The notes: a model not told the origin generated them from the letters alone. Counted from the first letter of the stretch, positions 53,835 to 63,317 are shown. The stretch: DNA of 64,000 nt from Paramagnetospirillum magneticum AMB-1 (GCF_000009985.1 NC_007626.1:4333943-4397942), one strand, 5' to 3'. Numbers and translations: made by a program.

Positions 53835-53895
53835 CCGGGGCGATGCCCCGGCCCCCCTCTTGATTCAAAGGGAGGCTTGGAGGCATCGCCTCCAA
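53835..53895. repeat. REP-like palindromes between the VOC gene and mcl1 (family H)
   Basis: CCGGGGC (53835-53841) - GAT - GCCCCGG (53845-53851), TTGATTCAA core, then TTGGAGGC (53877-53884) - ATC - GCCTCCAA (53888-53895). It sits between the two convergent genes and can terminate both. GGGGCTC/GAGCCCC arms continue to about 53935. Confidence 0.75.
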
Positions 53896-53955
53896 CCGGG
53901 GCTCATCTCTCCGAGATTGGGGGGCGGGAGCCCCGCGCATGGGGCTCCCTAAGTC

Positions 53956-55005
53956 TTACAGCCCGTAGGCCTGGGCCATCGCCGGGTCCTTGGCGGCCAC
54001 CGCCTTGGCCAGGTCGACCATGACCTTGGCCTGCTTCCAGGTGGCGTCGTCCTGCATCTTGCCGTCGATCATCACGGCGCCGGTGCCGTCGGGCATGGCT
54101 TCGAGGATCTTCTTGGCGAACAGCACTTCGGCCACGTCGGGGCTGAACACCTTCTTGGCGATGTCGATCTGCTTGGGGTGCAGCGACCAGCCGCCGGCGC
54201 AGCCCAGCAGGAAGGCGTTGCGGAACTGAGCCTCGCAGGCCGCGTCGTCGGAGAAATCGCCGAACGGGCCGTAGAAGGCCTTGATCCCCGCCGACTGGCA
54301 GGCATCGACCATCTTGGCCACGGTGTAGTGCCACAGATCCTGCTGGAACAGGGTGCGGCCCGCCTTGCCCTCGGCTGCGTCTTCCAGCACGCCATAGAAG
54401 GGATGGCCGCCGCCCACGCGGGTGGTCTTCATGCCGCGCGACGCCGCCAGATCGGCCGGGCCGAGGCTGATGCCGTGCATGCGCGGGCTGGCCTGACAGA
54501 TGGCGGCCACGTTCTCCACGCCCAGCGCCGTCTCGAGGATAGCGTGGATCATGATCGGGCGCTTGACGCCGTGCTTGGCCTCCAGCTGGGCCAGCAGCTG
54601 GTCCAGGTAATGGATGTCCCAGGGGCCTTCCACCTTGGGCAGCATCACCACGTCCACCTTGTTGCCGGCCTCGCCGACGATGGCGTTCATGTCGTCGAGG
54701 AACCAGGGCGAGTTCAGGCAGTTGACGCGGGTCCACAGGCCGGTATTGGGATTGTCCCAGGCCTTGGCCACCTCGACGAAGCCGGCGCGGGCCGCGTCCT
54801 TGGCATCGGCGGGAATGGCGTCTTCCAGATTGCCCAGCAGAACGTCGACGTTCTTGCCCATCTCGGCGGCCTTGGCCCGCATCTTCTCGTTGTGCGGCGG
54901 GAAGAAGTGAATCATGCGCTCGAGGCGCACCGGCAGTTCGCGATAGGGCGCGGGCGCGCCGATGGCGAGCGGCTCGAAGAACTTGCGGGGCGGCTTGACG
55001 GACAT
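53956..55005 (-). CDS. mcl1: malyl-CoA / beta-methylmalyl-CoA lyase
   Basis: 349 residues, CitE-type TIM barrel with the C-terminal lid. MIHFFPPHNEKMRAKAAEMG (about 30-49), LLGNLEDAIPADAKD (about 56-70), and ETALGVENVAA (about 160-170) with metal-binding Glu. It cleaves beta-methylmalyl-CoA to glyoxylate and propionyl-CoA, and joins acetyl-CoA with glyoxylate to malyl-CoA. ATG 55005 has AAGGAG nine bases upstream. Works with mch and mcl2 at 23-25 kb. Confidence 0.9.
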   Translation of the reverse strand: MSVKPPRKFFEPLAIGAPAPYRELPVRLERMIHFFPPHNEKMRAKAAEMGKNVDVLLGNLEDAIPADAKDAARAGFVEVAKAWDNPNTGLWTRVNCLNSPWFLDDMNAIVGEAGNKVDVVMLPKVEGPWDIHYLDQLLAQLEAKHGVKRPIMIHAILETALGVENVAAICQASPRMHGISLGPADLAASRGMKTTRVGGGHPFYGVLEDAAEGKAGRTLFQQDLWHYTVAKMVDACQSAGIKAFYGPFGDFSDDAACEAQFRNAFLLGCAGGWSLHPKQIDIAKKVFSPDVAEVLFAKKILEAMPDGTGAVMIDGKMQDDATWKQAKVMVDLAKAVAAKDPAMAQAYGL

Positions 55006-55178
55006 GAGGCGCAATCTCCTTGCGGCGAAAGACGATGGGCCGCAATAATGCTTCGTCGCGCTGCGGTGCACAAGGGGAAAGCTCCACGGGCACACCGTCA
55101 TAATTGGTCGCCCACGGCCACATTTCGGGTATTCCCCCCCGGGCTTCGGGCTTATACCATGGGATGGGGTGAGAGCTG

Positions 55179-55394
55179 ATGACAGGGGCCGCCATGAATC
55201 AGGACCTGCGCCACTGCCTGCCGGATCGCATCAAAGCCATCATGGGCATGATGAGCGCCCAGGCCGGCGACGAGTCCATCGCCCCGCTGATCGCCGACGG
55301 CTGCCGCTGCGCCGAGCAGCGTCCCTGCATCCTCTGGCGCGCATGCCAAAGTATACATCAGGCCTTTGGGCCGACGTTCGCGGGTCACGCCTGA
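55179..55394 (+). CDS. short Cys-containing protein, unknown function
   Basis: 71 residues (ATG 55179; ATG 55194 is an alternative). Four Cys in CRCAEQRPC plus one each in RHCL and RACQ; the CxC...C-x-x-W spacing (CRCAEQRPCILW) resembles DUF6455-like small proteins, tentatively. No signal or helix. Its upstream region has a TATACC and a short SD GTGAGAG. Weak gene model. Confidence 0.4.
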   Translation: MTGAAMNQDLRHCLPDRIKAIMGMMSAQAGDESIAPLIADGCRCAEQRPCILWRACQSIHQAFGPTFAGHA

Positions 55395-55468
55395 GCCACG
55401 CCAAATCATCAATTTATGTATAAAGTCGTGCCTTCCCCCGGCGAATTCCGCGGGCGTAGCATGACGTT

Positions 55469-56017
55469 ATGAACGCCAATACGCACCTCTCCGGCCGTCA
55501 TTCCGCCCCGCCGCCCAACCCGGCCAGGGCTGGCGCGTCCATGGACAGCATTGTGGTTTGGCTGCAGGACCCCGCCCGGCGGCTGCACGGCATGATCCGC
55601 GAGATTCCCGGGTTCGCCCCGCTGCGGCACATATCCCTGTCGGTCTACGATTCCGAAACCGACATGCTGTGGGCGTTTCCCTGCCATTGCGATGACACTG
55701 CAAAGCCCGAGATCACCGAAATCGATATGAGCGACGTCCCGTCCCTGGTCCTGCTGGCCGACGGCGAAGAGCCTCGCATCGTCGCTGACATGGCAGCTTT
55801 TGGCGACCAAGGGCGCTATCACACCCACGGGGCGCGCAACTCGGACAGCCGGTCCTGCATGACCGCGCCCATCACCCTGGACGGCCGGTTCCTCGGCTTC
55901 GTCATCTTCGGGGCGGCAATCCCCAATTTCTTTACTCCGGCGGCGCAGGACACGCTGCTCACCTTCACCGAAGCCTTCGGCATTCTTATCGAACGGGCGG
56001 CACAGCTTTCCGACTGA
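55469..56017 (+). CDS. GAF-domain protein
   Basis: 182 residues. The GAF fold is suggested by LRHISLSVYDSETDMLWAFP (about 52-71), SRSCMTAPITLDGRFLGFVIFG (about 127-148) and FTPAAQDTLLTFTEAFGILIERA (about 154-176). There is no chromophore Cys in a phytochrome-like position nor an output domain, so it may sense a small ligand on its own. The N-terminal 30 residues are Pro/Ala-rich. Start at 55469. Confidence 0.65.
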   Translation: MNANTHLSGRHSAPPPNPARAGASMDSIVVWLQDPARRLHGMIREIPGFAPLRHISLSVYDSETDMLWAFPCHCDDTAKPEITEIDMSDVPSLVLLADGEEPRIVADMAAFGDQGRYHTHGARNSDSRSCMTAPITLDGRFLGFVIFGAAIPNFFTPAAQDTLLTFTEAFGILIERAAQLSD

Positions 56018-56043
56018 GCCGGGCGGCGCTATCCTGAAGGGCC

Positions 56044-56511
56044 ATGGCCATTCCGGAGCGCGCCTTGCCGATCCTTCCCCCGCCCAGCCCCCCCATGTTC
56101 TTCTTCGGCACCCTGATGGACGAGGACGTGCTGACCACCGTCCTGGGCCACCCGGTCACGCCGCAGGCCCTGGAGCCCGCCCGGCTGTCCGGCTGGCGCC
56201 GCCTGACCATCGCCGGGCGAACCTACCCCATGCTGGTCCCCCACGCCACCGGGACGGTAGACGGTCTTCTGGCCCATGGCCTGGACGAGCGCGACCGCAG
56301 CCGGCTCGATTTCTACGAAGGACCGGAATACCGGGTTGGGCTGCTGCCGGTGCGGGCGGCGGATGGTGAGGACGTGACCGCCGAGGTCTATCTCTGCCTA
56401 AACGACGTGATTGCCAACCGGAACGAATGGCGCCTGGGAACCTGGCGCCTGCGCCACAAGCGGGCCGCGCTGGCCCGCATCCGCGCCCTAATGGCGGGAT
56501 GGCGGGATTAG
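56044..56511 (+). CDS. gamma-glutamylcyclotransferase-like (AIG2/GGCT)
   Basis: 155 residues. FFFGTLMDEDVLTTVLGHPV (about 19-38) is the AIG2/GGCT beta-barrel entrance, and LDFYEGPEYRVGLLPV (about 88-103) carries the catalytic Glu of the FYEG motif. Family members cyclise gamma-glutamyl peptides or glutathione. ATG at 56044 or MFFFG at 56095. It ends 98 bases before the smc stop; the gap 56512-56608 has an inverted repeat. Confidence 0.8.
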   Translation: MAIPERALPILPPPSPPMFFFGTLMDEDVLTTVLGHPVTPQALEPARLSGWRRLTIAGRTYPMLVPHATGTVDGLLAHGLDERDRSRLDFYEGPEYRVGLLPVRAADGEDVTAEVYLCLNDVIANRNEWRLGTWRLRHKRAALARIRALMAGWRD

Positions 56512-56572
56512 GGCGACCGGCGTTCAATCCGATCCCGGCCTCCCGGCGACCATTGAGGGGCTGGCATGAACC

Positions 56573-56612
56573 TTAGACCATTGTACGTCATCTTTGACAC
56601 TCGATGGTCTAA
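56573..56612 (-). terminator. 9-bp inverted repeat spanning the smc stop
   Basis: TTAGACCAT (56573-56581) and ATGGTCTAA (56604-56612) are exact complements around a 22-base loop. The right arm contains the smc stop (56609-56611). Long loop and no T run; perhaps an operator or mRNA-stability element. Confidence 0.4.
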
Positions 56613-59600
56613 ACCAAAACCTTGTCCCGCAGCAGCTCGGCCTGGGCCAGGTCCACCGAGACCAGTTGCGACACGCCGCGTTCGGCCATGGTGACGCCGT
56701 ACAGGCGGTCCATGCGGGCCATGGTCATGCGGTGGTGGGTGACGATGAGGAAGCGGGTCTTGGTGACGCCGGCGATGCCTTCCACCAGCGAGCAGAAGCG
56801 GTCGACATTGGCGTCGTCGAGCGGAGCGTCCACCTCGTCCAGCACGCAGATGGGGGCGGGGTTGGTCATGAACACCGCGAACAGCAGGGCGAGAGCGGTC
56901 AGGGCCTGCTCGCCGCCCGACAGCAGCGAAAGCTGCTGCAGCCTTTTCCCCGGGGGGCTGGCCATGATCTCCAGCCCGGCTTCCAGGGGGTCGGCGGATT
57001 CGGTCAGCGCCAGATGGGCGCGGCCGCCGCCGAACAGCTTGACGAACAGATCGCGGAAATGCTGGTCCACCGCCTGGAAGCTGGCCAGCAGGCGTTCGCG
57101 CCCCTCGCGGTTGAGGTCGCCGATGGCGTGGCGCAGCTTGGCGATGGCCGAGACCAGATCATCCTTTTCCGCCACCATGCCGCCGATTCGGGCCTCCAGT
57201 TCCTCCACCTCCTGCTCGGCGCGCAGGTTGACCGGACCCATGTTGTCGCGTTCGCGCGACAGGCGGTCGAACTTGCGCTGCAGTTCCTCGGGATCGGGAC
57301 GCTCCTCCTCCACCAGACCGGCCACCTCGCGCAATTGCTCGGGCGTCATGTCCAGGCGCTCGCCGATGCGCACCGCCACGGCGCGACAGGCCTGATCGGC
57401 GGCCGAGACGGCGGCCTCGCGGCGGATGCGCTCCTCGCGGGCATTGGCCAGCAGGGCCTCGGCTTCCCGCATGCGGCGGTCGGCCTCGCCCAGAAGCTGC
57501 TCGGCGCCGATCAGGGCGTCGGCGGCGGCCTTGCGCGCCGCTTCCGCCGCTTCCAGCCGCTCCAGCAGATCGCTGCGTCGCCGGGCGAAGGTGTCGGGCA
57601 GACTGGCCAGACGCTCCATCTCCAGGGCGATCTCCTCGCGCCGCTCGGCCAGTTCCTCCACATGGGCCTTGGCCGCCTCGGCGCGGGTCCGCCAGGATTT
57701 GGCGTCGCCGTCCAGCGCATCCAGGCGGCGGCGGCGTTCGGCGCCTTCGCGGGCCACGCCGTCCAGGGCCGAGCGGGCCTCCACCAGGACGGAGCGGCGC
57801 TCGGCCAGACTGGCGCGCAGCAGATTGACCTTGTCGCGGCCATCGCTGGACTCGGGGAAGGCGGCGACGGCACCCCGCGCCTCGGCCAGATCGGCCTCGG
57901 CCTGGGCGTGGTCGGCGCTGGCATCGGTCCAGGCCTGGGTGGCGGCCGCCATGCGGGTCTCGAAGGCGGCGAAGCGCTGCGACAGCCGGGCATGGGAGTC
58001 GCGGGCCTTGGCGGCTTCGGCCTCGGCCTGCTTCACCGCCTCCTTGGCGCGGCGCTCGGCCTCGGCGGCGAATTCCACCTCGCGGGTGGCGGTCTCGACC
58101 TTTTCCTCGGCCTCCTCCACGCCCATGGAGGCATCATCGAGGGAGGCTTCAAGCTCGCGCAGCCGGTTGCGCTGGGCCAGACGCAGGGCCATGGGCGACG
58201 GCGCGCCCGCGCGGGCCACATAGCCGTCCCAGCGCCACAGATCGCCTTCGGGGGTCACCAGACGCTGGCCCACGGCCAGCAGCGACCGCAGAGCTTCCCC
58301 GGCGGCGGCATCCTTGACCACGCCGACCTGGGCGAGGCGCCGCGCCAGCGGGGCGGGCGCCGCCACGAAGCGGGCCAGCGGCTCGGCGCCGTCGGGCAGC
58401 GCCGGCGGATGGTCCAGCGGCCCCAGATCCTCCCAATGCAGCGGCGCGGACGGGTCCAGCGGGGCGGAGAGGTCCTCGCCCAGGGCGGCGGCCAAGGCGG
58501 GTTCGAAGCCGGTGCGCGCCGAGACGTCGTCCAGCACCGGGCGGTGATCGCCGCCCTTGCCCTGGGCCAGCACCTGACGCAGCCCATCGGCCTCGGCCTG
58601 CAGCCGCGACCGGGCGGCGCTGGCCACCTGGAAGGCGTCGCGGGCGGATTCGCGGGCCGCCAGGGCTTCCACCCGGCGACGGTCGGCGCTTTCGGCCTGT
58701 TCGCGGGATTCCTCCAGGAATTCCAGCGTTTCCTCCAGCTCCATTTCCAGGGCGGTGAGGTCCGAGCGGTCGATGCTCTCGCCCTCGATCTCGGCCTTCT
58801 GGCGCTCGGCCACGCCCAGGCGCTCGGCCATCCGGCCGAGCCGCGTCTCGCATTCGCCCAGCCGGCGCAGCGCCGCCGCCCGCTCGGCATCGGCGGCGGC
58901 CACCTCTTCCATCAGGGCGGACAGTTCCTGTTCCACCTGGACCACCGCCTCGGCGGCCAGATCCACGGCCTGTTCGGCCAGCAGCTTGGCCTCGGCCTCG
59001 CCCTCACCCGCCTCGGCCAGCAGGGCGCGCTCCTCCTCCAGCCGGGCCAGGGCTCCGACGGCATCGGCGGCGCGGGCGTGTTCGCGCTGGAGATCGGCCC
59101 CGGCCTGCTCCAGCCGGCGCTCCAGGTCGCGGCGCAGTTCGGCCAACCGGCCTTCCTCGGCCTCGAGCTGCTCGCGCTCGGCCATGGCCTTTTGCAGCAG
59201 GGCGGCGGCTTCGGCGTCGGCGCGGCGCAGATCCGGCAGTCCGGCGGCGGTTTCCGCCTGCAGCGCCGAGGCATTGGCGGCGTGGGAGGTGGCCTCCTCC
59301 ACCCTCATCTCGGATTCGCGGAAGGCGGCGCGGGCGGCGTCGACGGTGACCAGGGCCTCCAGCCAGCCGAGATACAGCACCTGGGCCTCGACCCGGCGGA
59401 TCTGCTCGGAAAGGGTCCGGTAGCGGTTGGCCTGGCGCGCCTGCTTTTGCAGCGACTTCAACTGCTCGTCCAGGGTGGCGAGCACGTCGTCCAGACGGGA
59501 CAGGTTGAGTTCGGCGTTCTTGAGGCGCAGTTCAGCTTCATGCCGGCGGGAGTACAGGCCGGAGATGCCCGCCGCCTCTTCCAGCAGCGAGCGGCGGTCG

Positions 59601-60073
59601 GCGGGCTTGGCGTTGATCAGCTGGCCGACCTTGCCCTGGCTGACCAGCCCCGACGAGCGCGCGCCCGTCGCCGCGTCAGCGAACAGCAACTGGACATCGC
59701 GGGCACGGGTATCGAGGCCGTTGATGCGGTAGTTCGAGCCATTGCCCCGCTCAATGCGGCGCATGACCTCGATCTCGTCGCGGTCGAACTGGGGCGGCGC
59801 GGTGCGCGCCGTGTTGTCGAGGCCCAGCATCACCTCGGCCACGTTGCGGGCCGGGCGGCCCGAGGTGCCGCCGAAGATGACGTCGTCCATCTCGCCGCCG
59901 CGCATCTGCCGGGCCGAGGTCTCGCCCATGACCCAGCGCAGCGCTTCGATGAGATTGGACTTGCCGCAGCCGTTGGGGCCGACCACGCCGGTCATGCCGG
60001 GCTCGATCACGAGCTCCGCCGGATCGACGAAGGACTTGAAGCCCGACAGACGCAGCTTGGTGAACTGGATCAC
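56609..60073 (-). CDS. smc: chromosome segregation ATPase SMC
   Basis: 1154 residues. Walker A VVGPNGCGKSNL (about 30-41); two long coiled coils (about 170-500 and 660-970) around a hinge region (about 505-650); signature LLSGGEQALTALAL (about 1047-1060); Walker B PICVLDEVDAPLDD (about 1070-1083). Organises and segregates chromosomes with ScpAB. The hinge is long and Ala/Pro-rich and lacks the Gly pairs of typical hinges, as seen in some alphaproteobacterial SMCs. dsbA-like gene is 23 bases upstream. Confidence 0.97.
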   Translation of the reverse strand: MIQFTKLRLSGFKSFVDPAELVIEPGMTGVVGPNGCGKSNLIEALRWVMGETSARQMRGGEMDDVIFGGTSGRPARNVAEVMLGLDNTARTAPPQFDRDEIEVMRRIERGNGSNYRINGLDTRARDVQLLFADAATGARSSGLVSQGKVGQLINAKPADRRSLLEEAAGISGLYSRRHEAELRLKNAELNLSRLDDVLATLDEQLKSLQKQARQANRYRTLSEQIRRVEAQVLYLGWLEALVTVDAARAAFRESEMRVEEATSHAANASALQAETAAGLPDLRRADAEAAALLQKAMAEREQLEAEEGRLAELRRDLERRLEQAGADLQREHARAADAVGALARLEEERALLAEAGEGEAEAKLLAEQAVDLAAEAVVQVEQELSALMEEVAAADAERAAALRRLGECETRLGRMAERLGVAERQKAEIEGESIDRSDLTALEMELEETLEFLEESREQAESADRRRVEALAARESARDAFQVASAARSRLQAEADGLRQVLAQGKGGDHRPVLDDVSARTGFEPALAAALGEDLSAPLDPSAPLHWEDLGPLDHPPALPDGAEPLARFVAAPAPLARRLAQVGVVKDAAAGEALRSLLAVGQRLVTPEGDLWRWDGYVARAGAPSPMALRLAQRNRLRELEASLDDASMGVEEAEEKVETATREVEFAAEAERRAKEAVKQAEAEAAKARDSHARLSQRFAAFETRMAAATQAWTDASADHAQAEADLAEARGAVAAFPESSDGRDKVNLLRASLAERRSVLVEARSALDGVAREGAERRRRLDALDGDAKSWRTRAEAAKAHVEELAERREEIALEMERLASLPDTFARRRSDLLERLEAAEAARKAAADALIGAEQLLGEADRRMREAEALLANAREERIRREAAVSAADQACRAVAVRIGERLDMTPEQLREVAGLVEEERPDPEELQRKFDRLSRERDNMGPVNLRAEQEVEELEARIGGMVAEKDDLVSAIAKLRHAIGDLNREGRERLLASFQAVDQHFRDLFVKLFGGGRAHLALTESADPLEAGLEIMASPPGKRLQQLSLLSGGEQALTALALLFAVFMTNPAPICVLDEVDAPLDDANVDRFCSLVEGIAGVTKTRFLIVTHHRMTMARMDRLYGVTMAERGVSQLVSVDLAQAELLRDKVLV

Positions 60074-60096
60074 CCGGGACGGCCCCTGGAATGAGA

Positions 60097-60702
60097 CTAC
60101 TTGGACGCGGCCTTCAGCAGCTTGTCCAACTCGTCATAGGGAATGGCGCCGGGGATGACCTTGCCGGCGATGATCAGCGAGGGGGTGCTTTCCACGCCCA
60201 GCTTCTCGTTGCCCTCCTTGGCGCGCTCGTTGATGGCGTTGGCCAGATCCTGGCGCTTCAGGCAATCATCCACCTTGTCCTCGCCCAGACCGGCCAGCTT
60301 GGCCAGCTTCTTCAGCTCGACCAGCGGGTTCTGCGAGTTCATCCACTTCTCCTGCTGCTCCATGATCAGGGCCAGCAGGCCGAAATAACGGTCCGGCCCG
60401 GCGCAATGGGCGATCATCGAGGCGCCTACCGACAGGCCGCGCGGCCCGGTGGGGAAGTCGCGGTAGATCAGCTTGGCCTTGCCGGTCTCGACCCACTCGG
60501 ATTTGAACTTGGGCAGCGTGGTCTTGTGGAAGGTGGCGCAGTGCGGGCAGGTGGTCGAGGCGTACTCGATCACCGTGATGGGCGCGTCGGGCTTGCCCAG
60601 GACCTGGTCGATGGAATAGCTGAGGTCGGCGGCGGCGGCGGCGGTCTGGGTCACCAGAAACAGCGCGGCGACGGCAGCAAGCAGACGATAGAACGGCTTC
60701 AC
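60097..60702 (-). CDS. DsbA-family thiol oxidoreductase
   Basis: 201 residues. Signal peptide (1-25, cleavage near AAAAADLS); thioredoxin-fold active site STTCPHCATFH (about 48-58) with CPHC; cis-Pro in GVESTPSLIIAG (about 168-179). Like ScsB/Com1-type periplasmic DsbA-like oxidases, it makes or reshuffles disulfides. It is the first of the leftward dsbA-smc pair, with the gene at 60779 76 bp upstream. Confidence 0.93.
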   Translation of the reverse strand: MKPFYRLLAAVAALFLVTQTAAAAADLSYSIDQVLGKPDAPITVIEYASTTCPHCATFHKTTLPKFKSEWVETGKAKLIYRDFPTGPRGLSVGASMIAHCAGPDRYFGLLALIMEQQEKWMNSQNPLVELKKLAKLAGLGEDKVDDCLKRQDLANAINERAKEGNEKLGVESTPSLIIAGKVIPGAIPYDELDKLLKAASK

Positions 60703-60778
60703 CTTGAGGTCCCTCCGGAAATCGGAAATCCGGGCGGGATATTAGGGGCTCGGCCGCCCCGGCACAAGGCGTAGGGAC

Positions 60779-60973
60779 TCAATAAGACGACGGAGCCGCC
60801 GATTGCGGCGCGGTCACCGCCGGCGACGCGGCCGGGGTCTCCGGCGGATCGGGAACGTGGCCCCACAGGAACAGCACCACCACCAGGACGGTGGCCACCA
60901 GGACGGTGATCACGAAATAGCGGACCAGCCCGTAATCACGGGTCATGTCGGCGAAATCGTGAAATGCGTTCAT
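60779..60973 (-). CDS. 64-residue single-span membrane protein
   Basis: One strong hydrophobic helix (about 17-37, YFVITVLVATVLVVVLFLW) with a Pro/Ala-rich periplasmic or cytoplasmic tail (about 40-64). ATG 60973 with GGAG upstream; a longer frame to 61000 adds nine residues. Function unknown; leftward like its neighbours. Confidence 0.55.
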   Translation of the reverse strand: MNAFHDFADMTRDYGLVRYFVITVLVATVLVVVLFLWGHVPDPPETPAASPAVTAPQSAAPSSY

Positions 60974-61044
60974 GGGCCACTCCAGGCCGGCTCGCGGCAA
61001 GCCATTACAGTATATGGGAAGCCCTTAGGATTTGGTTAGGGCAA

Positions 61045-61572
61045 TCATTTGGCCAGCCGCCGCGCCAATCGTTCGAGCGCGGCGCGTAGTTCCGGGTCCT
61101 CGACCCGGGCTAGCTGCTCGCCGGCCGGGATCGCTCCCGCCGGGGCGGCGGGCGGGGCCGGCGCCTGTGTCCTGGGCCTGACCGAAGCCTCGGGCAGGGG
61201 ACCCTGGCGCAGCTTCAGGCGGGCCACCGCCTTCCAGCCGAAATAGCCGTTGATCCGCTCCAGAACCAGCGGTTCCAGGTGCTGCATCTCCAGGGCGAAG
61301 GCGCCGGAATCCACCTTGACCGTCAAGGTGCCCTCGACCCGCTCCTTGGGCGGGAACCGGATGCCGAGCGGCAGGGTATGGCTGGCCACCGCCGAGCCGA
61401 CGATGGCCGGCCAGTCCACCACCAGGGCGCCGCCGACAAAGCCGTGGCGGCCGAAAACCGGACGCGTCACCCGGTCGCTGGGCACGGCGATGGAGACCAG
61501 TCCGTGGGTACGGCGCTCGTCGGAAGGCTTGGTCGCTGGCTTGATTTGGGGCTTGGTCTTGCTGTCGGCCAT
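61045..61572 (-). CDS. dciA: DciA (DUF721) helicase-loader-like protein
   Basis: 175 residues. DWPAIVGSAVASHTLPLGIRFPP (about 53-75, in parts) and LTVKVDSGAFALEMQHLEPLVLERINGYFG (about 83-112) are the DUF721 core, the KH-like DciA domain that loads DnaB. A Lys/Pro-rich N-terminus (1-25) and Ala/Pro linker (about 135-150) surround it. Start ATG 61572; longer open frame reads through mutY antisense. Divergent from mutY by 45 bases. Confidence 0.85.
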   Translation of the reverse strand: MADSKTKPQIKPATKPSDERRTHGLVSIAVPSDRVTRPVFGRHGFVGGALVVDWPAIVGSAVASHTLPLGIRFPPKERVEGTLTVKVDSGAFALEMQHLEPLVLERINGYFGWKAVARLKLRQGPLPEASVRPRTQAPAPPAAPAGAIPAGEQLARVEDPELRAALERLARRLAK

Positions 61573-61617
61573 GTGGCGAGCATACCCGACGCCCGCGTTT
61601 TGCACTATGGTTCGGGC

Positions 61618-62673
61618 ATGCCTGCCTTCGACCCCGCCTCCCTGCTGCTTGCCTGGTACGACCGCGACCGCCGGGTCCTGCCCTGGCGCTACGCCCCGGG
61701 CGAGGCCGCCGACCCCTATCACGTCTGGCTGTCCGAGGTGATGCTGCAGCAGACGACGGTGGCGGCGGTGATTCCCTATTTCCAGGCCTTCATCCGCCGC
61801 TGGCCCCGGGTGGGCGACCTGGCCGCCGCCGCCACCGAGGAGGTGATGGCCGCCTGGGCCGGTCTCGGCTATTACGCCCGGGCGCGCAACCTGCACGCCT
61901 GCGCCAAGCTGGTGGCCGAGTGGCGGGGCGGACGCTTTCCCGAGGACGAGGCGGGCTTGCGGCAATTGCCCGGCATCGGCGACTACACCGCCGCCGCCAT
62001 CGCCGCCATCGCCTTCGGCCACCGGGCGGTGGTGGTGGACGGCAATGTGGAGCGGGTGATGGCCCGCATGTTCGCGGTGACCGACCCGCTGCCCGCCGCC
62101 AAGCCGCGCCTCAAGGAATTGGCCGCCACCCTGACTCCCGATGACCGGGCCGGCGATTACGCCCAGGCGGTGATGGATCTGGGCGCCACCATCTGCACGC
62201 CGCGCAGCCCGGCCTGCGGCCTGTGCCCCTGGCGGCCCGGCTGCCGCGCCCAGGCCCTGGGGCTGGCCGAATCCCTGCCGGCCAAGGTGGAAAAGGCCGA
62301 ACGCCCGACCCGGCGGGGCGTGGTCTTCTGGCTCACCGCCCCCGACGGCTCGGTACTGCTGCGCCGCCGCCCACCCAAGGGGTTGCTGGGCGGCATGATG
62401 GAGTTTCCCTCCACCGACTGGCGGGATGCGGCCTGGAGCCTGGACGAAGCCGCGCCATCCGCGCCGCTGGCGCCCAAATCCTGGCGATTGCTGCCCGGTC
62501 TGGTCACCCACACCTTCACCCATTTTCACCTGGAACTGACGGTGGCGGCGGGACGCACCCCTGCCCAGCCGGCGGTTCGTGGTGTATGGTGCCCCCTGGA
62601 CCGGCTGGAGGAACAGGCGCTGCCCACCCTGATGCGCAAGGTGGCGCGTCACGCCCTGGCCAAGGCTTATTGA
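61618..62673 (+). CDS. mutY: adenine DNA glycosylase
   Basis: 351 residues. Removes adenine opposite 8-oxoG. HhH motif with catalytic Glu in SEVMLQQTTV (about 39-48), LPGIGDYTAAAIAAIAF (about 117-133), catalytic Asp in VVVDGNVERVMAR (about 137-149). [4Fe-4S] ligands: C-x6-C-x2-C-x5-C in CTPRSPACGLCPWRPGC (about 193-209). A MutT-like C-terminal 8-oxoG domain spans about 235-345. Confidence 0.95.
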   Translation: MPAFDPASLLLAWYDRDRRVLPWRYAPGEAADPYHVWLSEVMLQQTTVAAVIPYFQAFIRRWPRVGDLAAAATEEVMAAWAGLGYYARARNLHACAKLVAEWRGGRFPEDEAGLRQLPGIGDYTAAAIAAIAFGHRAVVVDGNVERVMARMFAVTDPLPAAKPRLKELAATLTPDDRAGDYAQAVMDLGATICTPRSPACGLCPWRPGCRAQALGLAESLPAKVEKAERPTRRGVVFWLTAPDGSVLLRRRPPKGLLGGMMEFPSTDWRDAAWSLDEAAPSAPLAPKSWRLLPGLVTHTFTHFHLELTVAAGRTPAQPAVRGVWCPLDRLEEQALPTLMRKVARHALAKAY

Positions 62674-62685
62674 GGGAATGACATC

Positions 62686-63312
62686 ATGATGCGCCCGCTC
62701 GCCCTGCTTGCCGCCCTGACGCTGGCCGCCGCCGCGCTTCCCGCCTCGGCCCAGATGCGCCAGCCGGGCCGCCCGGCCCAGGAGCCGAGCGCCGGCAACG
62801 GGGAACTGAGCGAGCGCCTGCTGCTGCTGCCTCCCGCCGGCTGGCAGGAAGGCGGCACCAGCCGCGGCGGCAACGCGCTGACCACCCAGCTGTTCCCGCC
62901 GGGCCAGAATTCCGAAAAGTGGGACCAGATGCTGTCCATCCAGGTGATGGGCGATTCCAAGGCCGACGCCCGCGACCACATCCAGCGGATCGTCGAGGCC
63001 AGCCGCGCCAATTGCGAAGCCTCCGGCCCCAGCCCGGTCACCGAGGGCAACAGCAACGGCTATCCCGTCTCGACGCTGACCGTGACCTGCACCAAGGGCC
63101 GCCAGAGCGGCCTGGGCGGTCTGGTGGCGGTCAAGGCCATCCGGGGCAACCAGGCGCTTTACGTGGTCCAGCGCATCTGGCGCGGCCAGCCCTTCGAGCG
63201 CAATTCCACCGCGCCCGTCCCGCCCGATATGCTGAAGGAATGGTCCCAGTTTCTGCGCGGCGTGGCGGTCTGCGACGAAGCCGACCCCCAGCGCCACCCC
63301 TGCCCGAAGTAA
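62686..63312 (+). CDS. secreted protein of unknown function
   Basis: 208 residues. Signal peptide MMRPLALLAALTLAAAALPASAQ; the mature part begins near residue 22. Two Cys in NCEASGP/TVTCTKG and two near the end (VCDEADPQRHPC) could form disulfides. Twelve bases after mutY stop. No family recognised. Ends 5 bases from the convergent lysozyme stop. Confidence 0.7.
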   Translation: MMRPLALLAALTLAAAALPASAQMRQPGRPAQEPSAGNGELSERLLLLPPAGWQEGGTSRGGNALTTQLFPPGQNSEKWDQMLSIQVMGDSKADARDHIQRIVEASRANCEASGPSPVTEGNSNGYPVSTLTVTCTKGRQSGLGGLVAVKAIRGNQALYVVQRIWRGQPFERNSTAPVPPDMLKEWSQFLRGVAVCDEADPQRHPCPK

Positions 63313-63317
63313 GTGGT

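Noticed and set aside
56594..60094. Antisense open frame of about 1,170 codons across smc
   Set aside because: Same GC-rich shadow effect; the sense strand encodes a full SMC with Walker motifs.
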